A DNA stretch of 64,000 bases from Pseudomonadota bacterium (GTDB lineage: Bacteria; Pseudomonadota; Gammaproteobacteria; Steroidobacterales; Steroidobacteraceae), in assembly GCA_026398735.1 (NCBI GenBank), contig JAPLSH010000009.1, positions 105,019-169,018 on the forward strand. The letters run 5' to 3'. The position numbers and the translations under genes are program-made. Below, piece after piece: positions 20,255 through 28,546 of this stretch; within the stretch, counting starts at the first letter, position 1, and each line of letters opens with the position of its first letter. The notes below the pieces were generated by a model. The model was not told the DNA's origin. It saw nothing but the letters and a program-made list of their open reading frames with translations, and did no database searches.

Positions 20255-22698
20255 GCCGCCACCGTGCGCACGTCCAGGCCTACATGCGAGAAATGCCGCA
20301 TACCCAATCGATCGCACAGCTGCGCGGCCGCAGACTCCAGGCCCTGCAAGGCTTCGGCCAAGCTGGCTCGCGCTGCGAGGCTGCCGTCGAGTTGATGCAG
20401 TTCGATGTTTTGCAACTGCCGTATGGAAGCGCTTAGCGAATCCTCGACGCCACCACCCAAGGATTCGGAGAGTCGCTCCAAGGTGCGGCGCACACCGCGC
20501 CAGTGAAAGGCCAGTGCGCGTGGATTGCTCTCGTCGAACACCAGCAACTGCACCGTCGGCGCCAACTGTGGCTGCGCCATGTGGCGCGTGCGATAGGTGA
20601 TCGTGCTGCCGCCTACATCGAGTAGCCAATCCAGCTCGGCGCGCGGCACCTTGCGGCCACTGCCCAGCCGCTGCGCAAGCAAGCCACTGAGAAACTGCAA
20701 ACGCTCAAGCTGTCGACCCAACATCAGCAGGCGCCAGCCATCGTCTTGGGTCATGTCGTCAAGCGTAAAGCCTGCAAACGCTGCAAGGCCAAGTAACAGA
20801 TGATCCAGCGCCTCGCGCGGATCACCGCGCTCGTCGGCCTCGGCTTCGTTGAACTGACGCTGCAACACTGTCAGCGAGCGCCAATGCTCCAGCGACAAGC
20901 GGCTGCGGGAATGCGATGCAGCCCAAGCCAAGCGAGTCAGGTCCGCTGCCAGCCCAAGCGGATGTGATGCATCAAACAGACTCTGTACCGGATCACGCTC
21001 GTCTTCGAGCAGTCCCATTGCACGGCATGCGGCCAGTGTCGGTTTCCAGATACCTGGCTCTGCTCGCACCGCAAACGTGGCGCGCAGCAGACGCGTTTTA
21101 TCTTCACAGCGCTCTGCATAGCGGCCCAACCAGAACAGGTTCTCGACCAGACTGGACGGCAGCTCATCGCGGCGCACACCCAGATCCACCGGCACGCTGT
21201 CGCCCGCATCGTCCTCGCTACCGCTGATACCCGGCAACACCCAGATGTCCTTGCTGCCGCCACCGCGCTGCGTCGACACCACATCAATGGCGGCATCGGA
21301 GGCGATGCGCGCCATACCACCGGGCAACACGCGATAGCCGCCTGCAGTGGCGATGGCATACACACGGATGCCCACGGACCGCGCGTTGAGCTGTGGCGCA
21401 CTGCCGCGCCAAGCCGGTGCTTGGGAAAACTGCACACGCTCCTGCGCCACATAAGCATTGGGACGCGCGCGCAGGCGACGCACCAGCGCTTGACGTGCCG
21501 CAGTGTCCAGATCCCGACCAAACACCGCATCAAAATGTTGATTCGGATATACGCCCTTAACGACCAGCGTATCGAGATGTTCGACCACGTAGTCCAGCGC
21601 AGGCTGTTCGCCGCACCACCAAGTCGCCACCGACGGCAGCAGCAGCGACTCACCCAGCATGCGCTGCGCCACACCCGGCAAAAAGCCCAACAGCGCAGCC
21701 GACTCCAGCACGCCAGAGCCCAACGCATTGGCGACCACCACACGTCCGGCGCGTACTGCGCCCAACAACCCCGGCACACCCAGCGCCGAATCGGCACGCA
21801 ATTCGACCGGGTCGCAGTAGTCATCGTCCAAGCGCCGCAAGATGGCGTGTACGCGGCGCAGACCCGCCAAAGTTTTGAGATACACCGTGTCGCCGCGCAC
21901 CGTCAGGTCATGCCCCTCAACCAAGGGCAACCCCAAATGCCGCGCCAGATACGCGTGCTCGAAATAGGTTTCGTTAAACGGACCGGGCGTGAGCACCACC
22001 GCCAATGCTTGATCGGTAGCCGTGGCAGTTGCCAGCAAGTTGGCGCGCAAACCGGCAAAGAAGCCGCCGATGGGCCGCACACCCAGATCCTTGGCAGCCT
22101 CCGGATACACACGCGACACAATCTGCCGGTTTTCCAGCGCATAGCCTGGACCGGACGGAGACTGCGTGCGATCACCCAGTATCCACCAGCGGCCATCCGG
22201 GCCACGCGCCAGATCCACTGCATATAAATGCAGCCAAGTGCCTTGCAGCGGTCGCGTGCCACGACAGGGCCAGAGGTAATTGGGATGGCCGAACACCAGC
22301 TCAGACGGAATGCTGCCGTCTGCGATCAGTTGCTGTGGGCCATACAGATCTGCCAAGAGTGCATTGAGCAACTCGGCGCGCTGCAGCACACCGGCTTCGA
22401 TCTGGCGCCACTCTGAACCACTGACCAACAACGGCAACGGATCTAGAACCCACGGACGATCCCGGCCTTGTGGATCGGCATAAACGTTGTAGGTAACGCC
22501 GTTTTCGACAATAAGGCGGCGTGCCAGATCAACATCGCGGCGGGTGGCTGCCGAGCCATTGCCCAGCAAGCGCGACACCAGCGGTTGCCAGTGACTGCGC
22601 AAACTACCGTCTGCAGTGAGCAACTCGTCATAGCGACCAGCATCGACGGCATAGCCTGCCAAGCCTGCTCGCGTGCGTCGTTGTCGAGTGCGTCGCAT
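20251..22698 (-). CDS. Circularly permuted ATP-grasp / alpha-E domain fusion
   Basis: The 815-residue protein joins two units that are often separate genes. Residues 1 to about 515 are a circularly permuted ATP-grasp (DUF404/DUF407 type) with VENGVTYNVYADPQG, WWILGDRTQSPSGPGYALENR and TPGPFNETYFEHAYLAR. From about 520, LPSSLVENLFWLGRYAERCE begins an alpha-E domain (DUF403) that runs to the end. The ATP-grasp part is predicted to ligate an amine to a carboxylate using ATP; the alpha-E role is unknown. It lies five bases after the DUF2126 gene and overlaps the next transglutaminase gene. Confidence 0.9.
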   Translation of the reverse strand: MRRTRQRRTRAGLAGYAVDAGRYDELLTADGSLRSHWQPLVSRLLGNGSAATRRDVDLARRLIVENGVTYNVYADPQGRDRPWVLDPLPLLVSGSEWRQIEAGVLQRAELLNALLADLYGPQQLIADGSIPSELVFGHPNYLWPCRGTRPLQGTWLHLYAVDLARGPDGRWWILGDRTQSPSGPGYALENRQIVSRVYPEAAKDLGVRPIGGFFAGLRANLLATATATDQALAVVLTPGPFNETYFEHAYLARHLGLPLVEGHDLTVRGDTVYLKTLAGLRRVHAILRRLDDDYCDPVELRADSALGVPGLLGAVRAGRVVVANALGSGVLESAALLGFLPGVAQRMLGESLLLPSVATWWCGEQPALDYVVEHLDTLVVKGVYPNQHFDAVFGRDLDTAARQALVRRLRARPNAYVAQERVQFSQAPAWRGSAPQLNARSVGIRVYAIATAGGYRVLPGGMARIASDAAIDVVSTQRGGGSKDIWVLPGISGSEDDAGDSVPVDLGVRRDELPSSLVENLFWLGRYAERCEDKTRLLRATFAVRAEPGIWKPTLAACRAMGLLEDERDPVQSLFDASHPLGLAADLTRLAWAASHSRSRLSLEHWRSLTVLQRQFNEAEADERGDPREALDHLLLGLAAFAGFTLDDMTQDDGWRLLMLGRQLERLQFLSGLLAQRLGSGRKVPRAELDWLLDVGGSTITYRTRHMAQPQLAPTVQLLVFDESNPRALAFHWRGVRRTLERLSESLGGGVEDSLSASIRQLQNIELHQLDGSLAARASLAEALQGLESAAAQLCDRLGMRHFSHVGLDVRTVAA

Positions 22699-22703
22699 AT
22701 GCC

Positions 22704-25700
22704 TTAGCCGTCGCGACGCAGGTCGAGCGTGAACGGGAAATCAACGTTGGTCGTGGCCAACGGCGCCGCGATCGGCGACTGCGTATGACCCATGCGGAAG
22801 AAACGCGCCAGCCTGCGGCTCTCGGCTTCAAAGGCATTGACCGGGAACGTGTCATAACTGCGACCACCCGGATGTGCCACGTGATAGCGACAGCCGCCCA
22901 AAGAGCGCTGCATCCACGTGTCCACCAGATCAAAGGTCAGCGGCGAATGCACAGGGATAGTCGGGTGCAGTGCGTTGGGCGGCTGCCAGGCGCGATAGCG
23001 CACACCGGCCACGTATTCGCCGGCGGTGCCGGTAGGACGCAGCGGTAGCGCGCGACCATTGACGGCCACTGCATAGCGATCCGGTGCCAAGCCGGTCACC
23101 TTCACCTGCACGCGCTCGACAGAAGAATCGACATAGCGCACGGTGCCGCCTGCCGAGCCCTCCTCACCCATCACATGCCAAGGCTCTAAGGCATGACGGA
23201 TTTCCATGCCTACGCCGCGGGTCTCGTAAGTGCCATAGCGAGGGAAACGGAACTCTTTGTGCGGTGCGAACCACTCATGCTGCAGCGCAAAGCCCGCAGC
23301 GCGCAGTTCATCGATGACATCAGCAAAATCCTGCTCAACGAAGTACGGCAGCATGAAGCGATCATGCAACTGGGTGCCCCACCGCGCCAGCCGAGAAGGC
23401 CGATAGGGCTCTTGCCAGAAACGCGCCACCATCGCGCGCAACAGCACCTGCTGCGCCAAGCTCATCTGTGCATGCGGCGGCATTTCAAACGCACGCAATT
23501 CGAGCAAGCCCAAACGTCCCGTCGCACCATCGGGAGAGAACAGCTTGTCGATACAGAATTCAGAGCGGTGCGTGTTGCCAGTGACATCAATAAGCAGATT
23601 GCGCAGCGCACGATCCACAAGCCAAGGCGGTGTGGAGCCGTTACGCCGTGCGGCCAACTGCTGAAAGGCGATTTCTAATTCGTACAGCGAGTCATTGCGC
23701 GCTTCATCCACGCGCGGTGCCTGCGATGTCGGTCCGATGAACAGACCCGAGAACAGATAGGACAATGAGGGATGGTTGTGCCAGTAAGCCAGCAGACTGG
23801 GCAACAAATCGGGGCGGCGCAGAAACGGCGAATCATTGACGTTGGCACCGCCCAACACAAAGTGGTTACCTCCGCCGGTACCGGTATGGCGACCATCCAC
23901 CATGAACTTCTCACTGGTCAGACCCACTTCGTGCGCAGCCTGATACAGGTGCGTGGTGCGATCGACCAGCGAGTGCCAGTCTGCCGACGGGTGGATGTTG
24001 ACCTCGATGACGCCCGGATCGGGCGTGACCCGAAAGTGCGTCAGGCGAGGATCTGCAGGCGGCTCGTAGCCTTCCAGCACAACCTGTAGATCCAGCTCAG
24101 TGGCACTGGCTTCGATCGCCGCGACCAGTTCCAGATAAGCATCCAGACTCTGCAAAGGCGGCATGAACAGGTACAGCACGCCATCGCGAGGTTGCGCACA
24201 CAGGGCCGTACGTGTCAGCGCTGCCGCCGATTCGCCCTTGACCGGCGCTGCGGCTGCAGCGGCCACCTGCGCTTTGCGACCGCGATCTGCGGGTCGCAAC
24301 TGCGCCACCAGTTGCGCATGCGAGGCCAACGGTGCAAAGCGATCTGAAGGATCGGGCTGATGCACATAGGGGTAATCGCCACGCGATACCCACGGCTGCG
24401 AATCCAGCGGCAGGCGAAAGCCCATCGGCGAGTCGCCCGGCAGCAACCAGCAGTGCTCGGCGCGCAGAAACCACGGGCCCGATTGCCAAGCAGTACCGAG
24501 CGCATCGCGGGCAATGGGCAACACATGACCCACCACATCACCCAGGCCGTTGGTAAAGATGCGCCGCATCCGCTCGCGCTCCAACGGATCATCCAGCCGC
24601 GAATCCAACGGATCGACGTTGCCCGGCAAGCGACGCTCGCGCCACAGGTAGTAATAAGCGTCTTCGTAGCCAGGGAAGATGTGCTGCGGATCCAGCTCCA
24701 AACGCTGCGCCACGGCTGCCAGCAGACGCGCGCCATCCTCTGCCGTCACAGCGTAATCCTGCGACTCATCGGCATAGCGTGCCGGGTCCAACCAGATAGG
24801 CTGACCGTCTTTACGCCAGAAACAGTTGAGCGACCAGCGCGGCAACGGCTCACCCGGATACCACTTGCCCTGGCCAAAATGCGTCAGACCCTGGGGCGCG
24901 TACTTGCTGCGCAAGCGGTCAAACAGCGCGGCCGCACGCAAGCGCTTGGTGGGCCCCATGGCATCGGTATTCCACTCGGCGCCATCCGGGTCATCCACAG
25001 CGACAAAAGTGGGCTCACCGCCCATGGTCAGTCGCACATCAGCAGCGGTCAGTCGCGAATCAACTTCCTGCCCCAATTCAACGATGCGTTGCCACTGCTG
25101 TGAGCTGTAGGGCTTGGTGACCCGCGGGGCTTCCCAGATACGGGTCACCTGCATTTCGTGCGAAAACTCCACTTCGCACTTGTCGACGCCGCCGCTGATG
25201 GGCGCAGCCGTGGAGGGCTCGGGCGAGCAAGCCAGCGGAATGTGCCCCTCACCGGCCAGCAGACCGGAGGTCGGATCAAGCCCTATCCAACCACCGCCTG
25301 GCAGATACACCTCGCACCAGGCATGCAGATCGGTGAAGTCCTTCTCGGGCCCGGCAGGTCCCTGCAAGGGCTTCACGTCGGCGGTCAGCTGGATCAGATA
25401 GCCCGACACGAAACGCGCGGCCAAACCCAGCTGTCGCAACAGATTCACCAGCAGCCACGTTGAATCGCGGCACGAGCCTGAGCGCAGCTGCAGGGTCTGC
25501 TCGGGGCTCTGCACGCCCGGCTCCAAACGAATCAGATAGCTGATGTCCGCCGCGAGCTTTTGGTTCAGGCCGACGATGAAGTCGATGGTGACGCAAGGCT
25601 CGCGCGACACTCCAGCCAAGTACTTGGCCAGCAGCGGCGCAGCCGGCTCCGCCTGCAGAAACGGCGCCAACTCGGCACGCTCGACCGGCGTGTAGCCAAA

Positions 25701-26009
25701 CGGGAACTTCTCGGCCCGCGGCTCCAGAAAGAAATCGAAGGGATTGAGCACAGACATCTCGGCAACCAGGTCCACTGCCACACGCAGTTCGCGGGCCGGT
25801 TCCGGGAACACCAACCGAGCCAGGTAATTGCCCTGGGGATCCTGCTGCCAGTTGATGAAATGCTTCGCCGGTGCAACATCCAGCGAATAGGAAAGGATGC
25901 GTGTGCGGCTATGCGGCGCAGGCCGCAGGCGCACGACTTGCGGGCCCAGCGCAACCAGCCGGTCGTACCGGTAGTGCGTGACGTGACGAAGTGCGACATG
26001 GATGGACAT
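22704..26009 (-). CDS. Transglutaminase-DUF2126 fusion protein
   Basis: The 1101-residue protein starts with a transglutaminase-like unit: SIHVALRHVTHYRYDRLVAL, Cys180 in RSGSCRDSTW, His in DLHAWCEVYLP and Asp in GLDPTSGL. A DUF2126 region of about 800 residues follows, including LTMGGEPTFVAVDDPDGAEW, HTGTGGGNHFVLGGANVNDSP and FCIDKLFSPDG, which resembles a glutamine-synthetase/amidoligase-type fold. It is the first gene of the operon with the ATP-grasp/alpha-E fusion, a second transglutaminase and glnE. The ATG at 26009 gives the normal family start; the longer open frame upstream is not used. Confidence 0.93.
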   Translation of the reverse strand: MSIHVALRHVTHYRYDRLVALGPQVVRLRPAPHSRTRILSYSLDVAPAKHFINWQQDPQGNYLARLVFPEPARELRVAVDLVAEMSVLNPFDFFLEPRAEKFPFGYTPVERAELAPFLQAEPAAPLLAKYLAGVSREPCVTIDFIVGLNQKLAADISYLIRLEPGVQSPEQTLQLRSGSCRDSTWLLVNLLRQLGLAARFVSGYLIQLTADVKPLQGPAGPEKDFTDLHAWCEVYLPGGGWIGLDPTSGLLAGEGHIPLACSPEPSTAAPISGGVDKCEVEFSHEMQVTRIWEAPRVTKPYSSQQWQRIVELGQEVDSRLTAADVRLTMGGEPTFVAVDDPDGAEWNTDAMGPTKRLRAAALFDRLRSKYAPQGLTHFGQGKWYPGEPLPRWSLNCFWRKDGQPIWLDPARYADESQDYAVTAEDGARLLAAVAQRLELDPQHIFPGYEDAYYYLWRERRLPGNVDPLDSRLDDPLERERMRRIFTNGLGDVVGHVLPIARDALGTAWQSGPWFLRAEHCWLLPGDSPMGFRLPLDSQPWVSRGDYPYVHQPDPSDRFAPLASHAQLVAQLRPADRGRKAQVAAAAAAPVKGESAAALTRTALCAQPRDGVLYLFMPPLQSLDAYLELVAAIEASATELDLQVVLEGYEPPADPRLTHFRVTPDPGVIEVNIHPSADWHSLVDRTTHLYQAAHEVGLTSEKFMVDGRHTGTGGGNHFVLGGANVNDSPFLRRPDLLPSLLAYWHNHPSLSYLFSGLFIGPTSQAPRVDEARNDSLYELEIAFQQLAARRNGSTPPWLVDRALRNLLIDVTGNTHRSEFCIDKLFSPDGATGRLGLLELRAFEMPPHAQMSLAQQVLLRAMVARFWQEPYRPSRLARWGTQLHDRFMLPYFVEQDFADVIDELRAAGFALQHEWFAPHKEFRFPRYGTYETRGVGMEIRHALEPWHVMGEEGSAGGTVRYVDSSVERVQVKVTGLAPDRYAVAVNGRALPLRPTGTAGEYVAGVRYRAWQPPNALHPTIPVHSPLTFDLVDTWMQRSLGGCRYHVAHPGGRSYDTFPVNAFEAESRRLARFFRMGHTQSPIAAPLATTNVDFPFTLDLRRDG

Positions 26010-26071
26010 TGAAAACCGCCGACGGTGTGCTGCGAAGGATCCGCAGCAAACAATGCAAACCTTAAACCAAC

Positions 26072-26113
26072 TGCGGCAAGGCGCCGCATGACGGTCTAAG
26101 GTTCCCATGACGG
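26072..26113 (-). promoter_or_regulatory. Leader hairpin and direct repeats upstream of DUF2126 operon
   Basis: TGCGGC and GCCGCA form an exact 6-5-6 inverted repeat at 26072-26088. Partly overlapping it, CATGACGG occurs twice (26087-26094 and 26106-26113), 19 bases apart, about two helical turns. The direct repeats could be a regulator site; the hairpin would lie in the mRNA leader, 60-80 bases before the ATG. No function is shown by sequence alone. Confidence 0.3.
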
Positions 26114-26137
26114 CCTGTGGATACGCTTCGACGCACC

Positions 26138-26143
26138 ATTATA
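26138..26143 (-). promoter_or_regulatory. Candidate sigma-70 -10 element for DUF2126 operon
   Basis: The minus strand reads TATAAT exactly at 26143-26138, about 130 bases before the DUF2126 start. The matching -35 position is weak (GCTGCG-like), so this is a tentative promoter that may need an activator. Confidence 0.35.
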
Positions 26144-26314
26144 GTGCTTGCCAGAGCCTCGCAGCACCGCATAAGCACTACTAGTAAGCGGCCCCTCCGA
26201 AGGTCACCAGCAGGCCTGCTCACGCGGCACGACCCCCCTTATCCAGCAAGCCCAGACCCGGCCAGGCGACTATGCGCGCGCCTGTGGAGCTGCCAGTCTT
26301 CACCTTGCGACTCC

Positions 26315-26332
26315 TCGCGTTTCGAAACGCGA
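26315..26332. promoter_or_regulatory. Perfect 18-bp palindrome
   Basis: TCGCGTTTCGAAACGCGA is fully self-complementary with no loop, in a non-coding stretch 20 bases left of the terminator stem-loop region. A loop-free palindrome of this length suits a dimeric DNA-binding protein better than an RNA hairpin. Confidence 0.45.
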
Positions 26333-26351
26333 CGGCCCACAAGACACAGTC

Positions 26352-26378
26352 AAAAAAAAACCCCGCCAATGGCGGGGC
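26352..26378 (-). terminator. Rho-independent terminator of the hydroquinone/CobST operon
   Basis: On the minus strand CCCCGCC, a three-base loop and GGCGGGG form a seven-pair GC stem followed by nine T residues. It lies about 170 bases after the Dabb gene stop and is the only strong intrinsic terminator downstream of the operon running from the ECF sigma gene. Confidence 0.9.
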
Positions 26379-26411
26379 TTGAACTTAGCGTGAAAGCGGG
26401 GGGTGTTGCTT

Positions 26412-26489
26412 CACTAACTATCGAGACGCGCGATGCAATAAAGCGTTACGGCTCGAGTTGCAATGATACACGCTTTGAGGCAGTTAGTG
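26412..26489. repeat. Nested inverted repeats in 3' untranslated region
   Basis: CACTAAC (26412-26418) pairs with GTTAGTG (26483-26489), and inside it AAAGCGT (26440-26446) pairs with ACGCTTT (26470-26476), giving a 78-base nested structure. It lies between the Dabb stop and the terminator, so it would be part of the operon's 3' end. The outer arms recall integron attC cores but do not fit the GTTRRRY rule, and the left and right spacers differ in length. Confidence 0.4.
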
Positions 26490-26549
26490 TGAATATTAGG
26501 TTACGTGAACTACGCAGCGGTCGCAGGCGCGCCTGTCACAGCCTCCGCT

Positions 26550-26858
26550 TCAGGCACAAACCTCGTAATCAGCGACCCGCCGTTCGGTGCGCAGCGGACC
26601 GATCAGGCGTCGAAATTCGAGGTGCAGCGGGTGATCCTCGTAGTCGTGCAGGGCCTGCCAGCTCTCAAACTCACAATAAAACGCCAGGTCGACTGCGTCG
26701 GCGACCTCGGCCTTAACGCGGGCAATATCCGCCCTCAGCAGCCCGGGAACCTGTGCCTGCATGGTGGCCACGCTGAGGTGGAGGCGCGCCATGTCGACCA
26801 GACTCGCATCCCTGCGCGGCTCATCCGCAAGACGCCACAGCACCACATGTCTGATCAT
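26550..26858 (-). CDS. Dabb (dimeric alpha/beta barrel) domain protein
   Basis: The 102-residue protein starts MIRHVVLWRLADEPRRD and has the Dabb (stress-responsive A/B barrel) pattern, with the later stretch DLAFYCEFESWQALHDYEDHPLH. Such proteins are small cytoplasmic dimers; some act on polyketide or aromatic intermediates, others have no known function. The ATG overlaps the CobT-like stop (ATGA), so it is the last gene of the hydroquinone/CobST operon, just before the terminator. A role in handling a ring-cleavage product is possible but is inference. Confidence 0.85.
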   Translation of the reverse strand: MIRHVVLWRLADEPRRDASLVDMARLHLSVATMQAQVPGLLRADIARVKAEVADAVDLAFYCEFESWQALHDYEDHPLHLEFRRLIGPLRTERRVADYEVCA

Positions 26859-28546
26859 GGAGACACCCTCCCGGGGTAAGTGGCGCGCCGTGCGCCAGGT
26901 TTAAGCAGCTGCACCAGCTGTTGCGGCAAAGCAGCGCCCAAGTGCTGCAGCTCCTCGACAACCAGCGCCTGCGGATAGCAACTGCTCACATCACGGGCCA
27001 ATCCAATGGCAATCAGCTGTACATCTCTGGCAACCGCAGTCTCAGCGACCACGTGTTGCAAGTGACGCTGCAGATACAGCGGGTCGTTGGCCTGCACCGT
27101 CGCCTGTTCCTGTGGCGTGCCATCGCAAAGCACCATCAGGATGCGGCGTTTAGCACGGCTGCGACGCAGCCGTTGCAGCGCCCACTGCAGCGCCTCGCCG
27201 TCCACGTTCTCGCGCAGCAAATCATCGTGCAGCATAGCCGCCAGCTGCTTGCGGCAGCGGGCTGCACTCTCGGCTGACGACTTGAACACCAAGTGCCGCA
27301 AGGCCGCGATACGACCCGGTCGCGGTGGTGAGCCGGCCGCGCGCCACTGCACTGCGGCTTTCCCGCCGCGCCATCCCATCGTGGTGAACCCCAACACCTC
27401 GGTGGCCACACCGCAGCGCTCCAGCGCCGACACCAACAGCAACACGCTGGCTGCGGCGATCTCTATGGGCTTGCCACGCAAACTGCCAGAGTTGTCGACC
27501 AGCAAGGTCACATGGGTATCGGGTGCTACCGCCTCTTGCCGGCTGCGCAAACGAGCCGGCTGCAGTGGGTCCGTGAGCACTGTGGTCAGGCGCGCCGGAT
27601 CCAGCACACCTGTCTGGGTGTCCGACTGCCACCGCAGCGGCTTGTGTGACAGCACACAGCGTTGCAAGCGTAGCGCTGCGGCACTTTGGCTGCGCATCGT
27701 TGCGGCAGTCACCTGATCCAGACGCTGCTGCAATACCGCTGCCTGCGCCGCCGTGCAGATGCGATCGGCACGCTGCACGACATCGTGTTGCCGGCTGTAC
27801 ACACCATAGGGCCCAGCGATGGCCACGGCCTGTGGCTGCAAGGGCACCAACTTGCCGCGCGGCTCATCGGCGATGCGTCGCAACACGTCGCTGCGTGCAC
27901 GACGCTGTTGAACAGCAGCGCTCAGCTGCTGAGCCACGGGCACAGGCGCTGCAGTGGGCTGCGACTGCGCAGCGGGACACAGCGGCAGTGCTGCGAGCGG
28001 CGCAGATTCCCACAGTCCGGCGAGTATCAGCAGCTGCCTGCAGTGCACTGCAAACCTTTGCTGATACGCAAGGTTACCCAACGCTGCAGCCAACACCTGA
28101 GCCACCTGCTGCGGCACGAACTGCCAGTGCGCGGGCACAGCCTGAACATCGCAGGGCAAGGGCGCAGCAATGGCACTTCGCAGCTGGCACAGCAGCGGCC
28201 AGACCTGGGCTGGCAACGGAGCACCAAACAGTTGTGCCGCATCCAAGCGCGACAAATTAAGTGCCGTACCAGGCCAACGCGCCGCGCCCAACGCCTCTAC
28301 GCGTGCTTGCTCGCAGGCCTCCAACACACTGCCTTGCAGCGGCGTCAGCGCAGTGTTTAATGCAGACAAGGCCGGGTCACTGAATCGTCGTCGCAGCGCC
28401 CGCGCATCGACCTGCGCGCGGGACTGTAGTGCAGCGGCTGGTGCGGCCGCATCATGCACAACCGGCTGGCCTGACATGACGCGCAGCACAGCGTGTGCAA
28501 GTCCGGACGCACCAGAACCAGCCATCTGGTGCGACCCACGATTCAT
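26855..28546 (-). CDS. cobT: CobT-like VWA-domain protein
   Basis: The 563-residue protein matches cobaltochelatase subunit CobT in its C-terminal half: YGVYSRQHDVVQRADRI, GVLDPARLTTVLTDPL, and a VWA domain with MIDAS DNSGS at 351-355, VLGFTTMGWRGGKAAVQW and ENVDGEALQWALQRL. The N-terminal half is diverged, and the acidic Asp/Glu-rich linker of classical CobT is replaced by an Ala/Gln-rich stretch at about 185-235. CobT pairs with AAA protein CobS and normally serves CobN in cobalt insertion. No CobN is present here, so another client is plausible. It overlaps CobS by four bases. Confidence 0.85.
   Translation of the reverse strand: MNRGSHQMAGSGASGLAHAVLRVMSGQPVVHDAAAPAAALQSRAQVDARALRRRFSDPALSALNTALTPLQGSVLEACEQARVEALGAARWPGTALNLSRLDAAQLFGAPLPAQVWPLLCQLRSAIAAPLPCDVQAVPAHWQFVPQQVAQVLAAALGNLAYQQRFAVHCRQLLILAGLWESAPLAALPLCPAAQSQPTAAPVPVAQQLSAAVQQRRARSDVLRRIADEPRGKLVPLQPQAVAIAGPYGVYSRQHDVVQRADRICTAAQAAVLQQRLDQVTAATMRSQSAAALRLQRCVLSHKPLRWQSDTQTGVLDPARLTTVLTDPLQPARLRSRQEAVAPDTHVTLLVDNSGSLRGKPIEIAAASVLLLVSALERCGVATEVLGFTTMGWRGGKAAVQWRAAGSPPRPGRIAALRHLVFKSSAESAARCRKQLAAMLHDDLLRENVDGEALQWALQRLRRSRAKRRILMVLCDGTPQEQATVQANDPLYLQRHLQHVVAETAVARDVQLIAIGLARDVSSCYPQALVVEELQHLGAALPQQLVQLLKPGARRATYPGRVSP

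Larger units (their letters stand above)
26010..26549. other. 540-bp gene-free region between two minus-strand operons
   Basis: No credible gene is seen here on either strand. The right part holds the 3' end of the Dabb operon transcript with a nested inverted repeat and a strong terminator. The middle holds an 18-bp palindrome. The left part holds the leader and promoter candidates of the DUF2126 operon. The long plus-strand open frame crossing it has no domain and no ribosome-binding site. Confidence 0.7.

Noticed and set aside
26412..26489. Integron attC site
   Set aside because: Arms CACTAAC/GTTAGTG do not satisfy the core consensus, the internal spacing is asymmetric, and no integrase or cassette genes are present.
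26117..26716. Plus-strand open frame crossing the non-coding gap
   Set aside because: It runs through a terminator and into the antisense of the Dabb gene and lacks any family pattern.
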